The translations under genes and the position numbers were made by a program. From positions 124,001 to 188,000 of the forward strand of contig NZ_QUEP01000004.1 of NCBI RefSeq assembly GCF_003478035.1: a stretch of 64,000 nucleotides of DNA. Direction: 5' to 3'. The DNA comes from Clostridium sp. OF03-18AA. Lineage in GTDB: Bacteria; Bacillota; Clostridia; Lachnospirales; Lachnospiraceae. The notes under the pieces are model-generated. The model was not told the origin of the DNA and made no database searches. It worked only from the letters and a program-made list of their open reading frames with translations. Of the stretch, positions 35,056-44,414 are shown in pieces; position 1 is the first letter of the stretch; each line of letters begins with the position of its first letter.

Positions 35056-36189
35056 ATGAAAATTAATGAATTACCCACTCCATGTTATGTAATTGATGAA
35101 AGAAAGCTTCGGAAAAATCTGGAAATCTTAAAGAAAGTAAAGGATGACACCGGCTGCAAGATCCTCCTTGCCCAGAAGGCATTCTCGAACTTCTTTGAGT
35201 ACCCGCTGATCGGGCAGTATCTGGACGGAACCACAGCCAGCGGTCTTTTCGAGGCAAAGCTTGGATATGAAAAAATGGGAAAAGAAAATCACGTATTCGC
35301 TCCGGCCTTCAAGGAATCGGAGATCGGGGAACTCACCGATATCTGCGAACATCTGGTATTCAATTCCTTTTCCCAGCTTGAAAAATACGCGGACTTCTGT
35401 AAGGAAAAAGGCGTCAGCATCGGCATCCGCGTAAACCCGGAGTGCTCCACTCAGGGCGACCACGCGATCTACGATCCCTGTGCGCCGGGCTCCAGACTCG
35501 GCGTGACCCTGGCTAATTTCCGGGAAGATCTTGTGGAAAAGCTTGACGGGATCCACTTCCATACCCTCTGTGAGCAGAACTCGGATGATCTGGAGACGAC
35601 TCTGAAGGCGGTGGAGGAAAAATTCGGAAAGTACCTGAAGCTTCCGAATATCAAATGGCTCAACATGGGCGGCGGACACCATATCACGAGAAAAGATTAC
35701 GACATCGACCGCCTGGAGCGCTGTATCCGCCATATGCAGGATACATATGATGTCACTGTCTATGTGGAACCTGGGGAAGCCGTGGCATTAAATGCGGGAT
35801 ATCTCGTGACGGAAGTCATGGACATTGTGGATAACGGCATCAGGACTCTGATTTTGGATGCCTCCGCCGCCTGCCATATGCCGGACGTGCTGGAGATGCC
35901 CTACCGTCCGCCGTTAAAAGACTCCGGAGAAGCGGACGAAAAGCAGTACACCTACCGTCTCTCATCAATGACCTGCCTTGCGGGTGACGTGATCGGCGAC
36001 TATTCCTTCGACCACGAGATTCAGATCGGCGATAAACTCTATTTCGAGGACATGGCGATCTACTCCATGGTAAAAAACAACACCTTCAACGGCATGTGCC
36101 TGCCGTCCATCGCGCGAATGGATGAGAATGGGGAGTGTAGTGTGGTGAAAACCTTTGGGTATGAGGAATTTGTGAGAAGACTGGGATAA
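35056..36189 (+). CDS. nspC: Carboxynorspermidine/carboxyspermidine decarboxylase
   Basis: A 377-residue fold-III PLP decarboxylase (alanine racemase-like barrel). PLP lysine in ILLAQKAFSNF near residue 42; further motifs are IRVNPECS, HFHTLCEQ, MGGGHHI and YVEPGEAV. It removes the carboxyl group from carboxyspermidine to give spermidine. The ATG follows the stop of the preceding gene directly (TAAATG). Last gene of the operon, before a strong terminator. Confidence 0.94.
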   Translation: MKINELPTPCYVIDERKLRKNLEILKKVKDDTGCKILLAQKAFSNFFEYPLIGQYLDGTTASGLFEAKLGYEKMGKENHVFAPAFKESEIGELTDICEHLVFNSFSQLEKYADFCKEKGVSIGIRVNPECSTQGDHAIYDPCAPGSRLGVTLANFREDLVEKLDGIHFHTLCEQNSDDLETTLKAVEEKFGKYLKLPNIKWLNMGGGHHITRKDYDIDRLERCIRHMQDTYDVTVYVEPGEAVALNAGYLVTEVMDIVDNGIRTLILDASAACHMPDVLEMPYRPPLKDSGEADEKQYTYRLSSMTCLAGDVIGDYSFDHEIQIGDKLYFEDMAIYSMVKNNTFNGMCLPSIARMDENGECSVVKTFGYEEFVRRLG

Positions 36190-36213
36190 AAAAGAAACAT
36201 GATTATAGAAAAC

Positions 36214-36255
36214 GGGGCTGCCGCTTGCCAAAATTGGTGCGGCAGCCCCTTCTCA
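36214..36255. terminator. Terminator between convergent nspC and ATPase gene
   Basis: GGGGCTGCCGC (36214-36224) pairs with GCGGCAGCCCC (36239-36249), followed by TTCTCATTATTTT. It ends at the stop codon of the convergent gene. Confidence 0.85.
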
Positions 36256-38067
36256 TTATTTTCGTTTCACAACGGCTGTTTTTCCACGAAAAGCAATCCC
36301 GATTTTTATGATCGGCCGGACACCTGTATCCCGCAATTCCGTGTCATATTTTTTCACATCTATTTGTTGGAGGGCGCGATCTGCCAGCGCATCCAGATCC
36401 ACATGATCATCATTTGTGTGTTTGAATTCAAACAGGAATCCCGGAATTCCTTTTACTAATGGATTCAGTTGAATATCAAATCGGCCAAGCCCCGATTCTC
36501 GATTGGAACGAATCTGGTATCTGTTTCCAAGGATCGCACATAATCCAAGCATCATGCCATGATAAAAACTTTCATTTGCCCCATCCATAGAAGAAATACT
36601 CTGCAGCATAAAACTCTCCAGCAAAGACTGAAGCTTTTTTGCATTTCCGGAGAATATCGCCTGATTGATAGAAATCGCGACGCTGTTCTGATTCGTCCGA
36701 TTTAAAATTTCTTTTTCATAAACACAGGCAATCTCTTTATTTGGAATTGCAACATCACACATGAAATTCCCATCATTCTGTGGATAAACTTCTGCAACTT
36801 TTAAGTAACCCGCAACAAGAAGAAAACTATAGATCGTGTATGGATTATTCTGTATCTCCGGATAGATCACGCTGGTGTCTATATAAGTAGTGATTTTTTC
36901 ACCGCAGAGCAGTTTATGAAGTCCTTCCGTTATCTCGGGAGTAGATGTCGCGATAATCTCACCAATGATTTCGTTGCTGCCGGTAGACTGCCAGAATGCC
37001 TTTGGGAAGCATTGATCGGTAATGTAATTGATCACAGACCATGGATTAAAGATTTCTGTATGACCAAATCGGTATCCGTCATACCAGCTGCAGATCTCCT
37101 GATATTTGTCCTCTTTCCCATAGTAGTGCAGAATATCTTTTACTTCCTCAGTTGTAAAGCCGAAATATTCACTGTAACTGTCGTCCAAAATTGAATTGGT
37201 TTTCAAATTATTCATGCCGCTGAAAATGCTTTCTTTCGCCACACGGAGAATTCCCGTGAGAAAGCCAAAAGCCAGATGTGGATTATCCTTCAGGCCGCCG
37301 GAAAAGAAATTACGCATGAAATTCACGATTTCAGGATAAAAATTGCAATGATGTCCCTGCTGGATCGGTGTATCGTATTCATCAATAATGATAATACATT
37401 CTTGTCCATAATGCTTGTGCAGCAACAGAGATAAGATTTGTAATCCCATCTGGCAGTCTACTTCATTCGCATTGTCACTGGCAAGGCGATGGTACTGTTC
37501 TTTTTCATAGATTCCAAGTGCAGTACTTTCCTCAAGTTCACTGTGCCGTATAAATTCCAGTGAAATCAGCTTACGGATCTTCTGAAATGTCTCCTGCCAT
37601 GTCAGACATTTTACATCCTTAAATGTCAGGAATATGACCGGATACTTTCCCTGATGCCGGGTATAATCAGAACCACACTGCCATATCTGCTTATCCTTGA
37701 AATAAATGGAGGTGTCCTCCTGTGTTTTTTCAAAAAAGACCCGAACCATATCCATATTCAATGTTTTACCAAAACGTCTCGGACGGGTAAACAACGATAC
37801 CATAGGTTTCGTATCCAGAAAATCACGGATCAGCAAGGTTTTATCTACATAATAATAGCTTGTGGTCGCCGTCTTGAAATCAGAAATCCCAATGGGCATC
37901 GGCTTTTTCTTTTCGCCTGAATCTGGCCAAACTGCATTTTCTGGAATCAGCCAGGAATGTCCCTTTTTCACAGCTCCGGAAATTTCGCCCTGCTTGCACA
38001 TCTGCTGGACTCTGCGCACTGTGATTCCCATTGCTTTTGCCGCTTCCATGCTGGATAAATAGTTCAT
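36256..38067 (-). CDS. HTH + AAA-ATPase-like + PD-(D/E)XK-type protein
   Basis: A 603-residue protein. Residues 1-50 are a MerR/excisionase-type HTH (MEAAKAMGITVRRVQQMCKQ, then GEISGAVKKGHSWLIP). The AAA-ATPase-like domain (PF09820 type) follows: PIGISDFK, YYVDKTLLIRDFL, Walker A RPRRFGKTLNMDM and Walker B-like IIIIDEYDTPIQ. The C-terminal DUF1703/PD-(D/E)XK nuclease-like part has GRFDIQL and GFLFEFKH. Such genes are common and multi-copy in gut Firmicutes and Bacteroidetes; function is unknown, with defence or selfish roles suggested. The HTH fusion and the operator array upstream suggest self-regulation. GGAGGTG precedes the ATG. Confidence 0.85.
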   Translation of the reverse strand: MNYLSSMEAAKAMGITVRRVQQMCKQGEISGAVKKGHSWLIPENAVWPDSGEKKKPMPIGISDFKTATTSYYYVDKTLLIRDFLDTKPMVSLFTRPRRFGKTLNMDMVRVFFEKTQEDTSIYFKDKQIWQCGSDYTRHQGKYPVIFLTFKDVKCLTWQETFQKIRKLISLEFIRHSELEESTALGIYEKEQYHRLASDNANEVDCQMGLQILSLLLHKHYGQECIIIIDEYDTPIQQGHHCNFYPEIVNFMRNFFSGGLKDNPHLAFGFLTGILRVAKESIFSGMNNLKTNSILDDSYSEYFGFTTEEVKDILHYYGKEDKYQEICSWYDGYRFGHTEIFNPWSVINYITDQCFPKAFWQSTGSNEIIGEIIATSTPEITEGLHKLLCGEKITTYIDTSVIYPEIQNNPYTIYSFLLVAGYLKVAEVYPQNDGNFMCDVAIPNKEIACVYEKEILNRTNQNSVAISINQAIFSGNAKKLQSLLESFMLQSISSMDGANESFYHGMMLGLCAILGNRYQIRSNRESGLGRFDIQLNPLVKGIPGFLFEFKHTNDDHVDLDALADRALQQIDVKKYDTELRDTGVRPIIKIGIAFRGKTAVVKRK

Positions 38068-38096
38068 AGAACACCTCCAAACGTAATTCTATCATA

Positions 38097-38161
38097 AGTA
38101 TATCCCATTAAACGAAATATTACAACTCTGCATTTCGTTTATATTTCGTTTCAAACGAAAT
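38097..38161 (-). promoter_or_regulatory. Promoter with four ATTTCGTTT operator copies
   Basis: On the reverse strand TTGTAA (38125-38120), a 17-base spacer and TATACT (38102-38097). The 9-mer ATTTCGTTT or its complement occurs at 38110-38118 (inside the spacer), 38132-38140, 38143-38151 and 38153-38161. The last two form a perfect 19-bp palindrome. It fits an operator for the HTH of the ATPase gene. Confidence 0.85.
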
Positions 38162-38196
38162 GTATAGACAGCAACAGTCGGGAGGACAATTCTGAA

Positions 38197-38230
38197 TAAA
38201 AAAGCCGAATGAACGTTAATTTCATTCGGC
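38197..38230 (-). terminator. coaX terminator
   Basis: On the reverse strand GCCGAATGAA pairs with TTCATTCGGC, followed by TTTTTT. Confidence 0.88.
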
Positions 38231-38239
38231 AGTGAAGCT

Positions 38240-39019
38240 TTACGCGTCTTTTGTTTCTGTATTTTGTCTGTACAGGATCATCAGTCCGCGGAGCAGAAGA
38301 TCCGGGTCATAGGTGATCTTGTGGGTGCAGAGCGGTGTGATGAATCTTGCCATACCGCCGGTAGCAATAAGGGTTGCCGGTTCGCCGAGCTCTGCGGTCA
38401 TGCGGTCGATAAGACCGTCAAGCATTGCGGCATTGCCGAGCATGATACCATTTCTCATACATTCGATGGTGTTCTTTCCGATCGTACGTTTCGGAACATC
38501 GAAGCTGATCCTCGGAAGCTGGGCTGTATTGGAAACGAGGGAGTTTAAGGCAACCTTTACACCGGGGAGAATCACACCGCCGATGTAATTTCCATCGTGG
38601 TCCACCACATCGAGCGTTGTCGCGGTTCCCATATCCGCGATGATGATCGGTCCTTCATATTTGGCATTTGCAGCGACAGCGGCCACGATCCGGTCACCGC
38701 CGACGGTCTTAGGGTTATCCATCTTGATGTTTAAGCCCGTCTTCATTCCGGAACCGACAAGAAGCGGTTTCTTTCCGGTGATCTTCTTCACAGCGGAAGA
38801 GATCGGCGCATTTAACGGCGGGACAACGGACGCCATAATGGAACCTTCGATATCATTTTTCTTTACTTTATGGATCTCCAGAATATTCTTTAAAAGGATC
38901 GCGTATTCGAGACTCGTTTTCCGGTCATCGGTGGTGATGCGCTCCTCAAAATATGTTTTATTGTCGTCAAGGCCTCCGACAACGATATTACTGTTTCCCA
39001 TGTCGATCGCTAAAATCAT
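38240..39019 (-). CDS. coaX: Type III pantothenate kinase
   Basis: A 259-residue CoaX of the ASKHA fold that phosphorylates pantothenate, the first step of CoA synthesis. N-terminal phosphate loop MILAIDMGNSNIVVGG, DMGTATTLDVVD, and GGVILPGV are family motifs. ATG 39019 is preceded by GGAAGGAG at eight bases. It is transcribed divergently from coaBC, the next enzyme of the pathway, so the 195-base region between them probably holds both promoters. Confidence 0.95.
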   Translation of the reverse strand: MILAIDMGNSNIVVGGLDDNKTYFEERITTDDRKTSLEYAILLKNILEIHKVKKNDIEGSIMASVVPPLNAPISSAVKKITGKKPLLVGSGMKTGLNIKMDNPKTVGGDRIVAAVAANAKYEGPIIIADMGTATTLDVVDHDGNYIGGVILPGVKVALNSLVSNTAQLPRISFDVPKRTIGKNTIECMRNGIMLGNAAMLDGLIDRMTAELGEPATLIATGGMARFITPLCTHKITYDPDLLLRGLMILYRQNTETKDA

Positions 39020-39214
39020 TGAGAAAACTCCTTCCACAAATCTAAGTAACGTGTTATACTGTTTTTACGTGTGCAGTTGATCAAGGGTTCCGTATTTGCG
39101 GGATTTGTCAACCGTTACTGTGAATATGAGAAACGTGTGAGACAGGTTCCTCATAATTTTAAAGTTCGAATTATCTTACCATAAATTGACTAAAATTACA
39201 ACGGAGGATTCCAA

Positions 39215-40408
39215 ATGTTAGCAGGAAAAACCGTACTTTTATGCGTGAGCGGCAGTATCGCTGCCTATAAAATCGCATATCTCGCCAGCGCACTGAAAAA
39301 ACTGAAGGCAGATGTCCATGTGCTTATGACCCGGAATGCGACAAATTTCATTAACCCGATTACATTCGAGACACTGACCGGAAATAAATGCCTGGTGGAT
39401 ACGTTTGACCGGAACTTTGAGTTTTCCGTTGAACATGTTTCCCTTGCGAAGGCGGCGGACGTTGTCCTCGTTGCCCCGGCTTCCGCAAATGTGATCGCGA
39501 AGCTGGCCCATGGTCTTGCGGACGATATGTTGACGACCACGGTTCTCGCATGTACCTGCAGGAAGATCATCAGCCCGGCGATGAATACGAGAATGTTCGA
39601 GAATCCGATCACACAGGACAACTTAAAGATCTGCGAACACTACGGAATGGAAGTGATCAGTCCGGCAAGCGGGTATCTCGCCTGCGGCGATACCGGAGCC
39701 GGAAAGATGCCGGAGCCGGAGGTGCTGCTCCAGTATATCTTAAAGGAAGTCCAGTACGAGAAAGACTTAAAAGGAAAGAAAATCCTCGTGACCGCAGGCC
39801 CGACGAGAGAGGCCATCGACCCGGTGCGCTATATTACAAACCACAGTACCGGAAAGATGGGATATGCCATCGCGAAGACGGCAGCTCTCCGCGGCGCTGA
39901 GGTGACTCTTGTTTCAGGACCGGCAGAGGTGGAGCCGCCGATGTTCGTAAACTTTGTTCCGGTGGTTACCGCCAAAGATATGTTTGAGGCCGTGACAAGC
40001 CGCAGTGATGAGATGGACGCGGTGATCAAGGCCGCGGCTGTCGCTGACTACCGCCCGAAGTTCGTGAATACCGAGAAGACAAAGAAGAAAGACGGAGATA
40101 TGGCGATCGAACTGGAGCGCACCGACGATATCTTAAAATGGCTCGGAGAACATAAAAAAGACAGCCAGTTCCTTTGCGGATTTTCTATGGAGACAGAACA
40201 TATGCTGGAGAATTCCAGGGCAAAATTAAAGAAGAAGAACCTCGATATGATCGTTGCCAACAATCTGAAGGTTGCCGGTGCCGGTTTCGGAACGGACACG
40301 AATGTAGTGACGATGATCCGCGAGAATAAGGAGACGGAGCTTCCGATCATGTCGAAGGAAGAGGTTGCAGGGGCGATCTTAGACGAGATCTTTGAAATTA
40401 AAAGATAG
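39215..40408 (+). CDS. coaBC: Bifunctional phosphopantothenoylcysteine decarboxylase/synthetase
   Basis: A 397-residue fusion. The CoaC flavodoxin-like half (1-180) has GSIAAYK, the catalytic His in VEHVSLAK, and the PAMNTRM loop. The CoaB half (190-397) has LVTAGPTREAIDPVRYITN and the dimer/CTP-binding part ending in VANN. It converts 4'-phosphopantothenate and cysteine to 4'-phosphopantetheine. ACGGAGG precedes the ATG. Confidence 0.96.
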   Translation: MLAGKTVLLCVSGSIAAYKIAYLASALKKLKADVHVLMTRNATNFINPITFETLTGNKCLVDTFDRNFEFSVEHVSLAKAADVVLVAPASANVIAKLAHGLADDMLTTTVLACTCRKIISPAMNTRMFENPITQDNLKICEHYGMEVISPASGYLACGDTGAGKMPEPEVLLQYILKEVQYEKDLKGKKILVTAGPTREAIDPVRYITNHSTGKMGYAIAKTAALRGAEVTLVSGPAEVEPPMFVNFVPVVTAKDMFEAVTSRSDEMDAVIKAAAVADYRPKFVNTEKTKKKDGDMAIELERTDDILKWLGEHKKDSQFLCGFSMETEHMLENSRAKLKKKNLDMIVANNLKVAGAGFGTDTNVVTMIRENKETELPIMSKEEVAGAILDEIFEIKR

Positions 40409-40411
40409 AAA

Positions 40412-40574
40412 ATTCCAATCTTTACCAGAAAATAGAAGATTCGACTACTCAGATGCCTTTACAGGTGAAAAACGCAAAGCAGGCACAGAGTGGTGAAGAT
40501 TGCTATAAATATAACGAATTTTAGGGCTTTCTTCTTGACGAAACTCTTAAATACTGGTAAAAATTAATTGGAAT
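40412..40574. repeat. Inverted-repeat element after coaBC
   Basis: ATTCCAAT and TTTACCAG (40412-40428) are mirrored by CTGGTAAA and ATTGGAAT (40554-40574), with a 4-base difference in spacing. They enclose about 125 bases without ORF. No target duplication is seen. It may be a decayed MITE or an RNA closed by a long stem. Confidence 0.45.
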
Positions 40575-40682
40575 AAGAGCAGCAGAAAAAAACGGCAGTC
40601 AATGAAGGACCGCGGTTCTTTTGTGCTGTCAGCAGGAAAATATTGTTAGACGAAACACAAGATAGATTTGGAGGAAAATTTT

Positions 40683-42275
40683 TTGGCTTCATTAAATGAT
40701 GAAATAAAGAGACGACGGACATTCGCGATCATTTCTCACCCGGATGCCGGTAAAACGACACTGACCGAGAAATTCCTGTTATACGGAGGCGCGATCAACC
40801 TTGCCGGAACCGTAAAGGGACGCAAAGCGACAAAGCACGCAGTCTCCGACTGGATGGAGATCGAGAAGGAGAGAGGTATCTCCGTAACATCTTCCGTACT
40901 CCAGTTCAATTACGAGGGATACTGCATCAATATTCTTGATACCCCAGGACATCAGGACTTCTCCGAGGATACCTACCGTACCCTGATGGCAGCGGACTCC
41001 GCGGTCATGGTCATCGACGGATCCAAAGGTGTTGAGGCGCAGACCATCAAACTGTTCAAGGTCTGTGTGATGCGCCATATCCCGATTTTTACCTTTGTAA
41101 ACAAGATGGACCGTGAGGCGAGAGACCCGTTCGAGCTCATGAGCGAGATCGAGGAGGTTCTCGGAATCCATACTTGCCCGATCAACTGGCCGATCGGCTG
41201 CGGAAAGAGCTTCAAGGGCGTTTATGACCGCCAGACAAAGAAGATCACGACCTTCACGGCTGCCATGGGCGGACAGAAGGAAGTTGCCACAGAGACTTTC
41301 GACGTGGAGGGAACAGACGTGGATTCCGTCATCGGTTCCGATTTCCACGCTCAGTTAAGGGACGATATTGAGCTTCTCGACGGGGCAAGCGATGAGTTTG
41401 ATCAGGAGCTTGTCAGTGCCGGAAAGCTTTCACCGGTGTTCTTCGGATCTGCTCTCACAAACTTCGGTGTTGAGACATTTCTGGAGCATTTCTTAAATAT
41501 GACGACTTCTCCGCTTCCGAGAAAGACAACGACAGGCGTGATCGACCCGTTCCGGGAAGATTTCTCCGCGTTCGTATTTAAGATCCAGGCAAACATGAAC
41601 AAGGCACACCGTGACCGTATCGCGTTCATGCGCATCTGCTCCGGTAAGTTCGAGGCCGGAATGGAAGTCAACCATGTCCAGGGAGGCAAAAAGATCCGTC
41701 TGACCCAGCCGCAGCAGCTGATGGCTGAGAGCCGTAAGATCATTGAGGAGGCTTATGCCGGAGATATCATCGGCGTTTTCGATCCGGGTATTTTCTCCAT
41801 CGGTGACACGCTCTGTACGTCCAACGAGAAGTTCCAGTTCGAGGGTATCCCGACCTTTGCACCGGAGCATTTCGCGAGAGTCCGCCAGATCGATACCATG
41901 AAGAGAAAACAGTTCTTAAAGGGGGTCAACCAGATCGCTCAGGAAGGTGCGATCCAGATCTTCCAGGAGTTCAATACCGGTATGGAGGAGATCATCGTCG
42001 GCGTTGTCGGTGTCCTGCAGTTTGAGGTCCTGACCTACCGCTTAAAGAACGAGTACAATGTCGATGTCCGTCTGGAACAGCTTCCGTTCGAGTATATCCG
42101 CTGGGTTGAGAACCCGGAGGAAGTGGATGTGGCGAAGATCCAGGGCACATCCGATATGAAACGCATCTGCGACCTCAAGGGCAATCCGTTATTGTTATTC
42201 ATCAACAGCTGGAGTGTCGGCATGGTCGAGGAGAGAAATCCGAACTTGAAACTCAGTGAGTTCGGAAAGAACTAA
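40683..42275 (+). CDS. prfC: Peptide chain release factor 3
   Basis: A 530-residue translational GTPase that recycles RF1/RF2. G1 SHPDAGKTTLTEK, switch II DTPGHQDFSEDTYRTL (specific for RF3) and G4 NKMDREARDP are present; domains II and III are complete. TTG 40683 is used as start because TTGGAGGAAAA precedes it at the right distance and the protein then begins MASLNDEIKRRRTFAIISHP, as in homologues. Confidence 0.95.
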   Translation: MASLNDEIKRRRTFAIISHPDAGKTTLTEKFLLYGGAINLAGTVKGRKATKHAVSDWMEIEKERGISVTSSVLQFNYEGYCINILDTPGHQDFSEDTYRTLMAADSAVMVIDGSKGVEAQTIKLFKVCVMRHIPIFTFVNKMDREARDPFELMSEIEEVLGIHTCPINWPIGCGKSFKGVYDRQTKKITTFTAAMGGQKEVATETFDVEGTDVDSVIGSDFHAQLRDDIELLDGASDEFDQELVSAGKLSPVFFGSALTNFGVETFLEHFLNMTTSPLPRKTTTGVIDPFREDFSAFVFKIQANMNKAHRDRIAFMRICSGKFEAGMEVNHVQGGKKIRLTQPQQLMAESRKIIEEAYAGDIIGVFDPGIFSIGDTLCTSNEKFQFEGIPTFAPEHFARVRQIDTMKRKQFLKGVNQIAQEGAIQIFQEFNTGMEEIIVGVVGVLQFEVLTYRLKNEYNVDVRLEQLPFEYIRWVENPEEVDVAKIQGTSDMKRICDLKGNPLLLFINSWSVGMVEERNPNLKLSEFGKN

Positions 42276-42360
42276 TCAAGTTTACAAATTATATCATCAC
42301 AGGAACATGCGGAACCAGTTGTATCGACTGGGAATACCGCATAGACAGGAGGAATATAAG

Positions 42361-42810
42361 ATGAGTAAGATCGATGTTGTAAGAGCAGCTATGGTCGAGG
42401 CGATGAAAGCAAAAGATAAAGAGAGAAAGGATTCCCTTTCCATGCTTCTCTCTGCGTTAAAGAACGCGCAGATCGACAAGCGCGAAGCTCCGCTCACAGA
42501 GGATGAGGAGAACGCGATCGTAAAGAAAGAGATCAAGCAGGTCAAAGAGACGATCGATACCGCTCCGGCAGACCGCGCTGATATCATCGAAGAGGCAAAG
42601 AAGAGACTGGCTGTATATCAGGAGTTCGCTCCGGCAGATATGACCGAGGACCAGATCAGAGAGACGATCCAGAAAGTTCTCGCAGAGCTCGGAATCGAAG
42701 CTCCGACCGCAAAGGACAAAGGAAAGATCATGAAATCCCTAATGCCGCTTGTAAAGGGAAAGGCAGACGGTAAGATCGTAAACGAGATCCTGGCAGGATT
42801 CATGAAGTAA
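42361..42810 (+). CDS. yqeY: GatB/YqeY domain protein
   Basis: A 149-residue YqeY-like protein resembling the C-terminal tRNA-binding tail of GatB. Motifs: AMKAKDKERKDSLSMLLSAL, then RADIIEEAKKRLAVYQEF and the end GKADGKIVNEILAGFMK. Its role is not settled; tRNA-linked functions are suggested. AGGAGG precedes ATG 42361. It lies 85 bases after prfC. Confidence 0.93.
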   Translation: MSKIDVVRAAMVEAMKAKDKERKDSLSMLLSALKNAQIDKREAPLTEDEENAIVKKEIKQVKETIDTAPADRADIIEEAKKRLAVYQEFAPADMTEDQIRETIQKVLAELGIEAPTAKDKGKIMKSLMPLVKGKADGKIVNEILAGFMK

Positions 42811-42907
42811 TGAGCGCGGATCCGTGAGTCTAAACAAAATTATCAGCGGGGCTGGCTTTATATCCTGGAAACGCCCGGGACGAGGCGGCCCCGTCTGTCT
42901 TTCTTTA

Positions 42908-42930
42908 CGCGAAGCGTGTTTTCACTTGTT
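42908..42930 (+). repeat. Short dispersed repeat, copy 1
   Basis: The 23-mer CGCGAAGCGTG + TTTTCACTTGTT. Copies at 49800-49822 and 52619-52641, all in the same orientation and intergenic. Confidence 0.8.
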
Positions 42931-42968
42931 GGGAAAATGGTATATAGAGAATAATGGAGGCAGAAATT

Positions 42969-44372
42969 ATGTACAAAGAGAAGATCAGCCGGTATATTGA
43001 TGCACATAAGAAAGAGATGCTGGAAGATATCGAGGAGCTGTGCCGGATCAACAGCGTGAAAGGCTCTTACCGGATCGGAAAACCGTATGGGGAGGGATGT
43101 TCCGAGGCACTGCGCACAGCGCTGCATATCGCGGAATGTTACGGCTTTTCCATCAACAATTATGACAATTATGTCGGCACCGTGGACATGAACAACAAGG
43201 ACGCCCAGCTGGATATTTTAGCGCACCTCGATGTCGTTCCGGCCGGAGATGGATGGACGGTCACAAAGCCGTTTGAGCCGGTCGTGAAGGACGGAAAGAT
43301 CTACGGGCGCGGAACTGCGGACGATAAGGGACCGGCAGTCGCGGCTCTCTATGCGATGCGTGCGGTCAACGAGCTCGGGATCCCACTGAAAAAGAATGTC
43401 CGGCTGATCCTCGGAACGGATGAGGAGTGCGGAAGCTCCGATATCACCCACTACTACAGTGTGGAGAAGGAAGCACCGATGACCTTCTCACCGGATGCAT
43501 CCTTCCCGGTCATCAACATCGAAAAAGGCCGGATCGAAGGCAATTTTACGGCAGAATTTGAGCCGTCCGACAAGCTCCCGAAGATGGTCTCCTTCAAGTG
43601 CGGGACAAAGGTCAACGTCGTTCCGGCGGCAGCGGAAGCTCTCTTTGAGGGACTTGACGGGGATGAGACGGAAGCTCTTGCAAAGAGCATGGAGGAAGAA
43701 CTCGGGATTACATTTACCGTTTCTTCCGAAGACGGGTGCTTAAAGATCGCAGCGTCCGGAGAAAATGGACATGCATCAACTCCGTGGAAGGGAAAAAATG
43801 CCCTGACAGGTCTTCTGGCGCTGATCGAGCGTCTGCCGCTCGCAGAGTGCGGACAACTCAAAGCTGTCCGTGCGTTAAATCATCTGATGCCGCACGGTGA
43901 CTGGTTTGGCGCCGGACTGGGGATCCAGATGAGCGATGAGGAGTCCGGAGAACTGACACTCGCATTCAGCATGCTGGACATCTCCGAAAAGAGCCTGGAA
44001 GGCGAATTTGACAGCCGCTGCCCGATCTGTGCGACAAAGGAGAACACGATCGACGTGATCCGGAAAAATATGGAGGCAGAGGGGATTTCCTTCAATACCG
44101 AGGAACTGGAACCGCCGCACCATGTGCCGGCAGATTCCGACTTCGTAAAGACTCTTATTTCTGCTTACGAGTCCTATTCTGGAAGAAAGGGCGAGTGCAT
44201 CGCGATCGGAGGCGGAACATATGTCCACCACTTAAAGAACGGTGTCGCATTCGGTGCCTGCCTTCCGGAGACCGAAAATCACATGCATGGTCCGGATGAG
44301 TTCGCGGTGGTCGACGAGCTCTTGATGAGCGCGAAGATCTTTGCACAGGTGATCGTGGATCTCTGCAGCTGA
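42969..44372 (+). CDS. pepV: M20 family dipeptidase (PepV/Sapep-like)
   Basis: A 467-residue zinc peptidase of the M20 family. Metal and catalytic motifs: LAHLDVVPAGDGW, YGRGTADDKGP and GTDEECGSSD; the C-terminal ligand His in HMHGPDE. PepV-like enzymes cleave dipeptides including carnosine-type substrates in the cytoplasm. ATG 42969 has GGAGG at eight bases. It is followed 42 bases later by an amidohydrolase gene, possibly in one transcript. Confidence 0.92.
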   Translation: MYKEKISRYIDAHKKEMLEDIEELCRINSVKGSYRIGKPYGEGCSEALRTALHIAECYGFSINNYDNYVGTVDMNNKDAQLDILAHLDVVPAGDGWTVTKPFEPVVKDGKIYGRGTADDKGPAVAALYAMRAVNELGIPLKKNVRLILGTDEECGSSDITHYYSVEKEAPMTFSPDASFPVINIEKGRIEGNFTAEFEPSDKLPKMVSFKCGTKVNVVPAAAEALFEGLDGDETEALAKSMEEELGITFTVSSEDGCLKIAASGENGHASTPWKGKNALTGLLALIERLPLAECGQLKAVRALNHLMPHGDWFGAGLGIQMSDEESGELTLAFSMLDISEKSLEGEFDSRCPICATKENTIDVIRKNMEAEGISFNTEELEPPHHVPADSDFVKTLISAYESYSGRKGECIAIGGGTYVHHLKNGVAFGACLPETENHMHGPDEFAVVDELLMSAKIFAQVIVDLCS

Positions 44373-44414
44373 CCGGAAGACACATGATCATGTGAAAGAA
44401 AGGACAGGATACGG

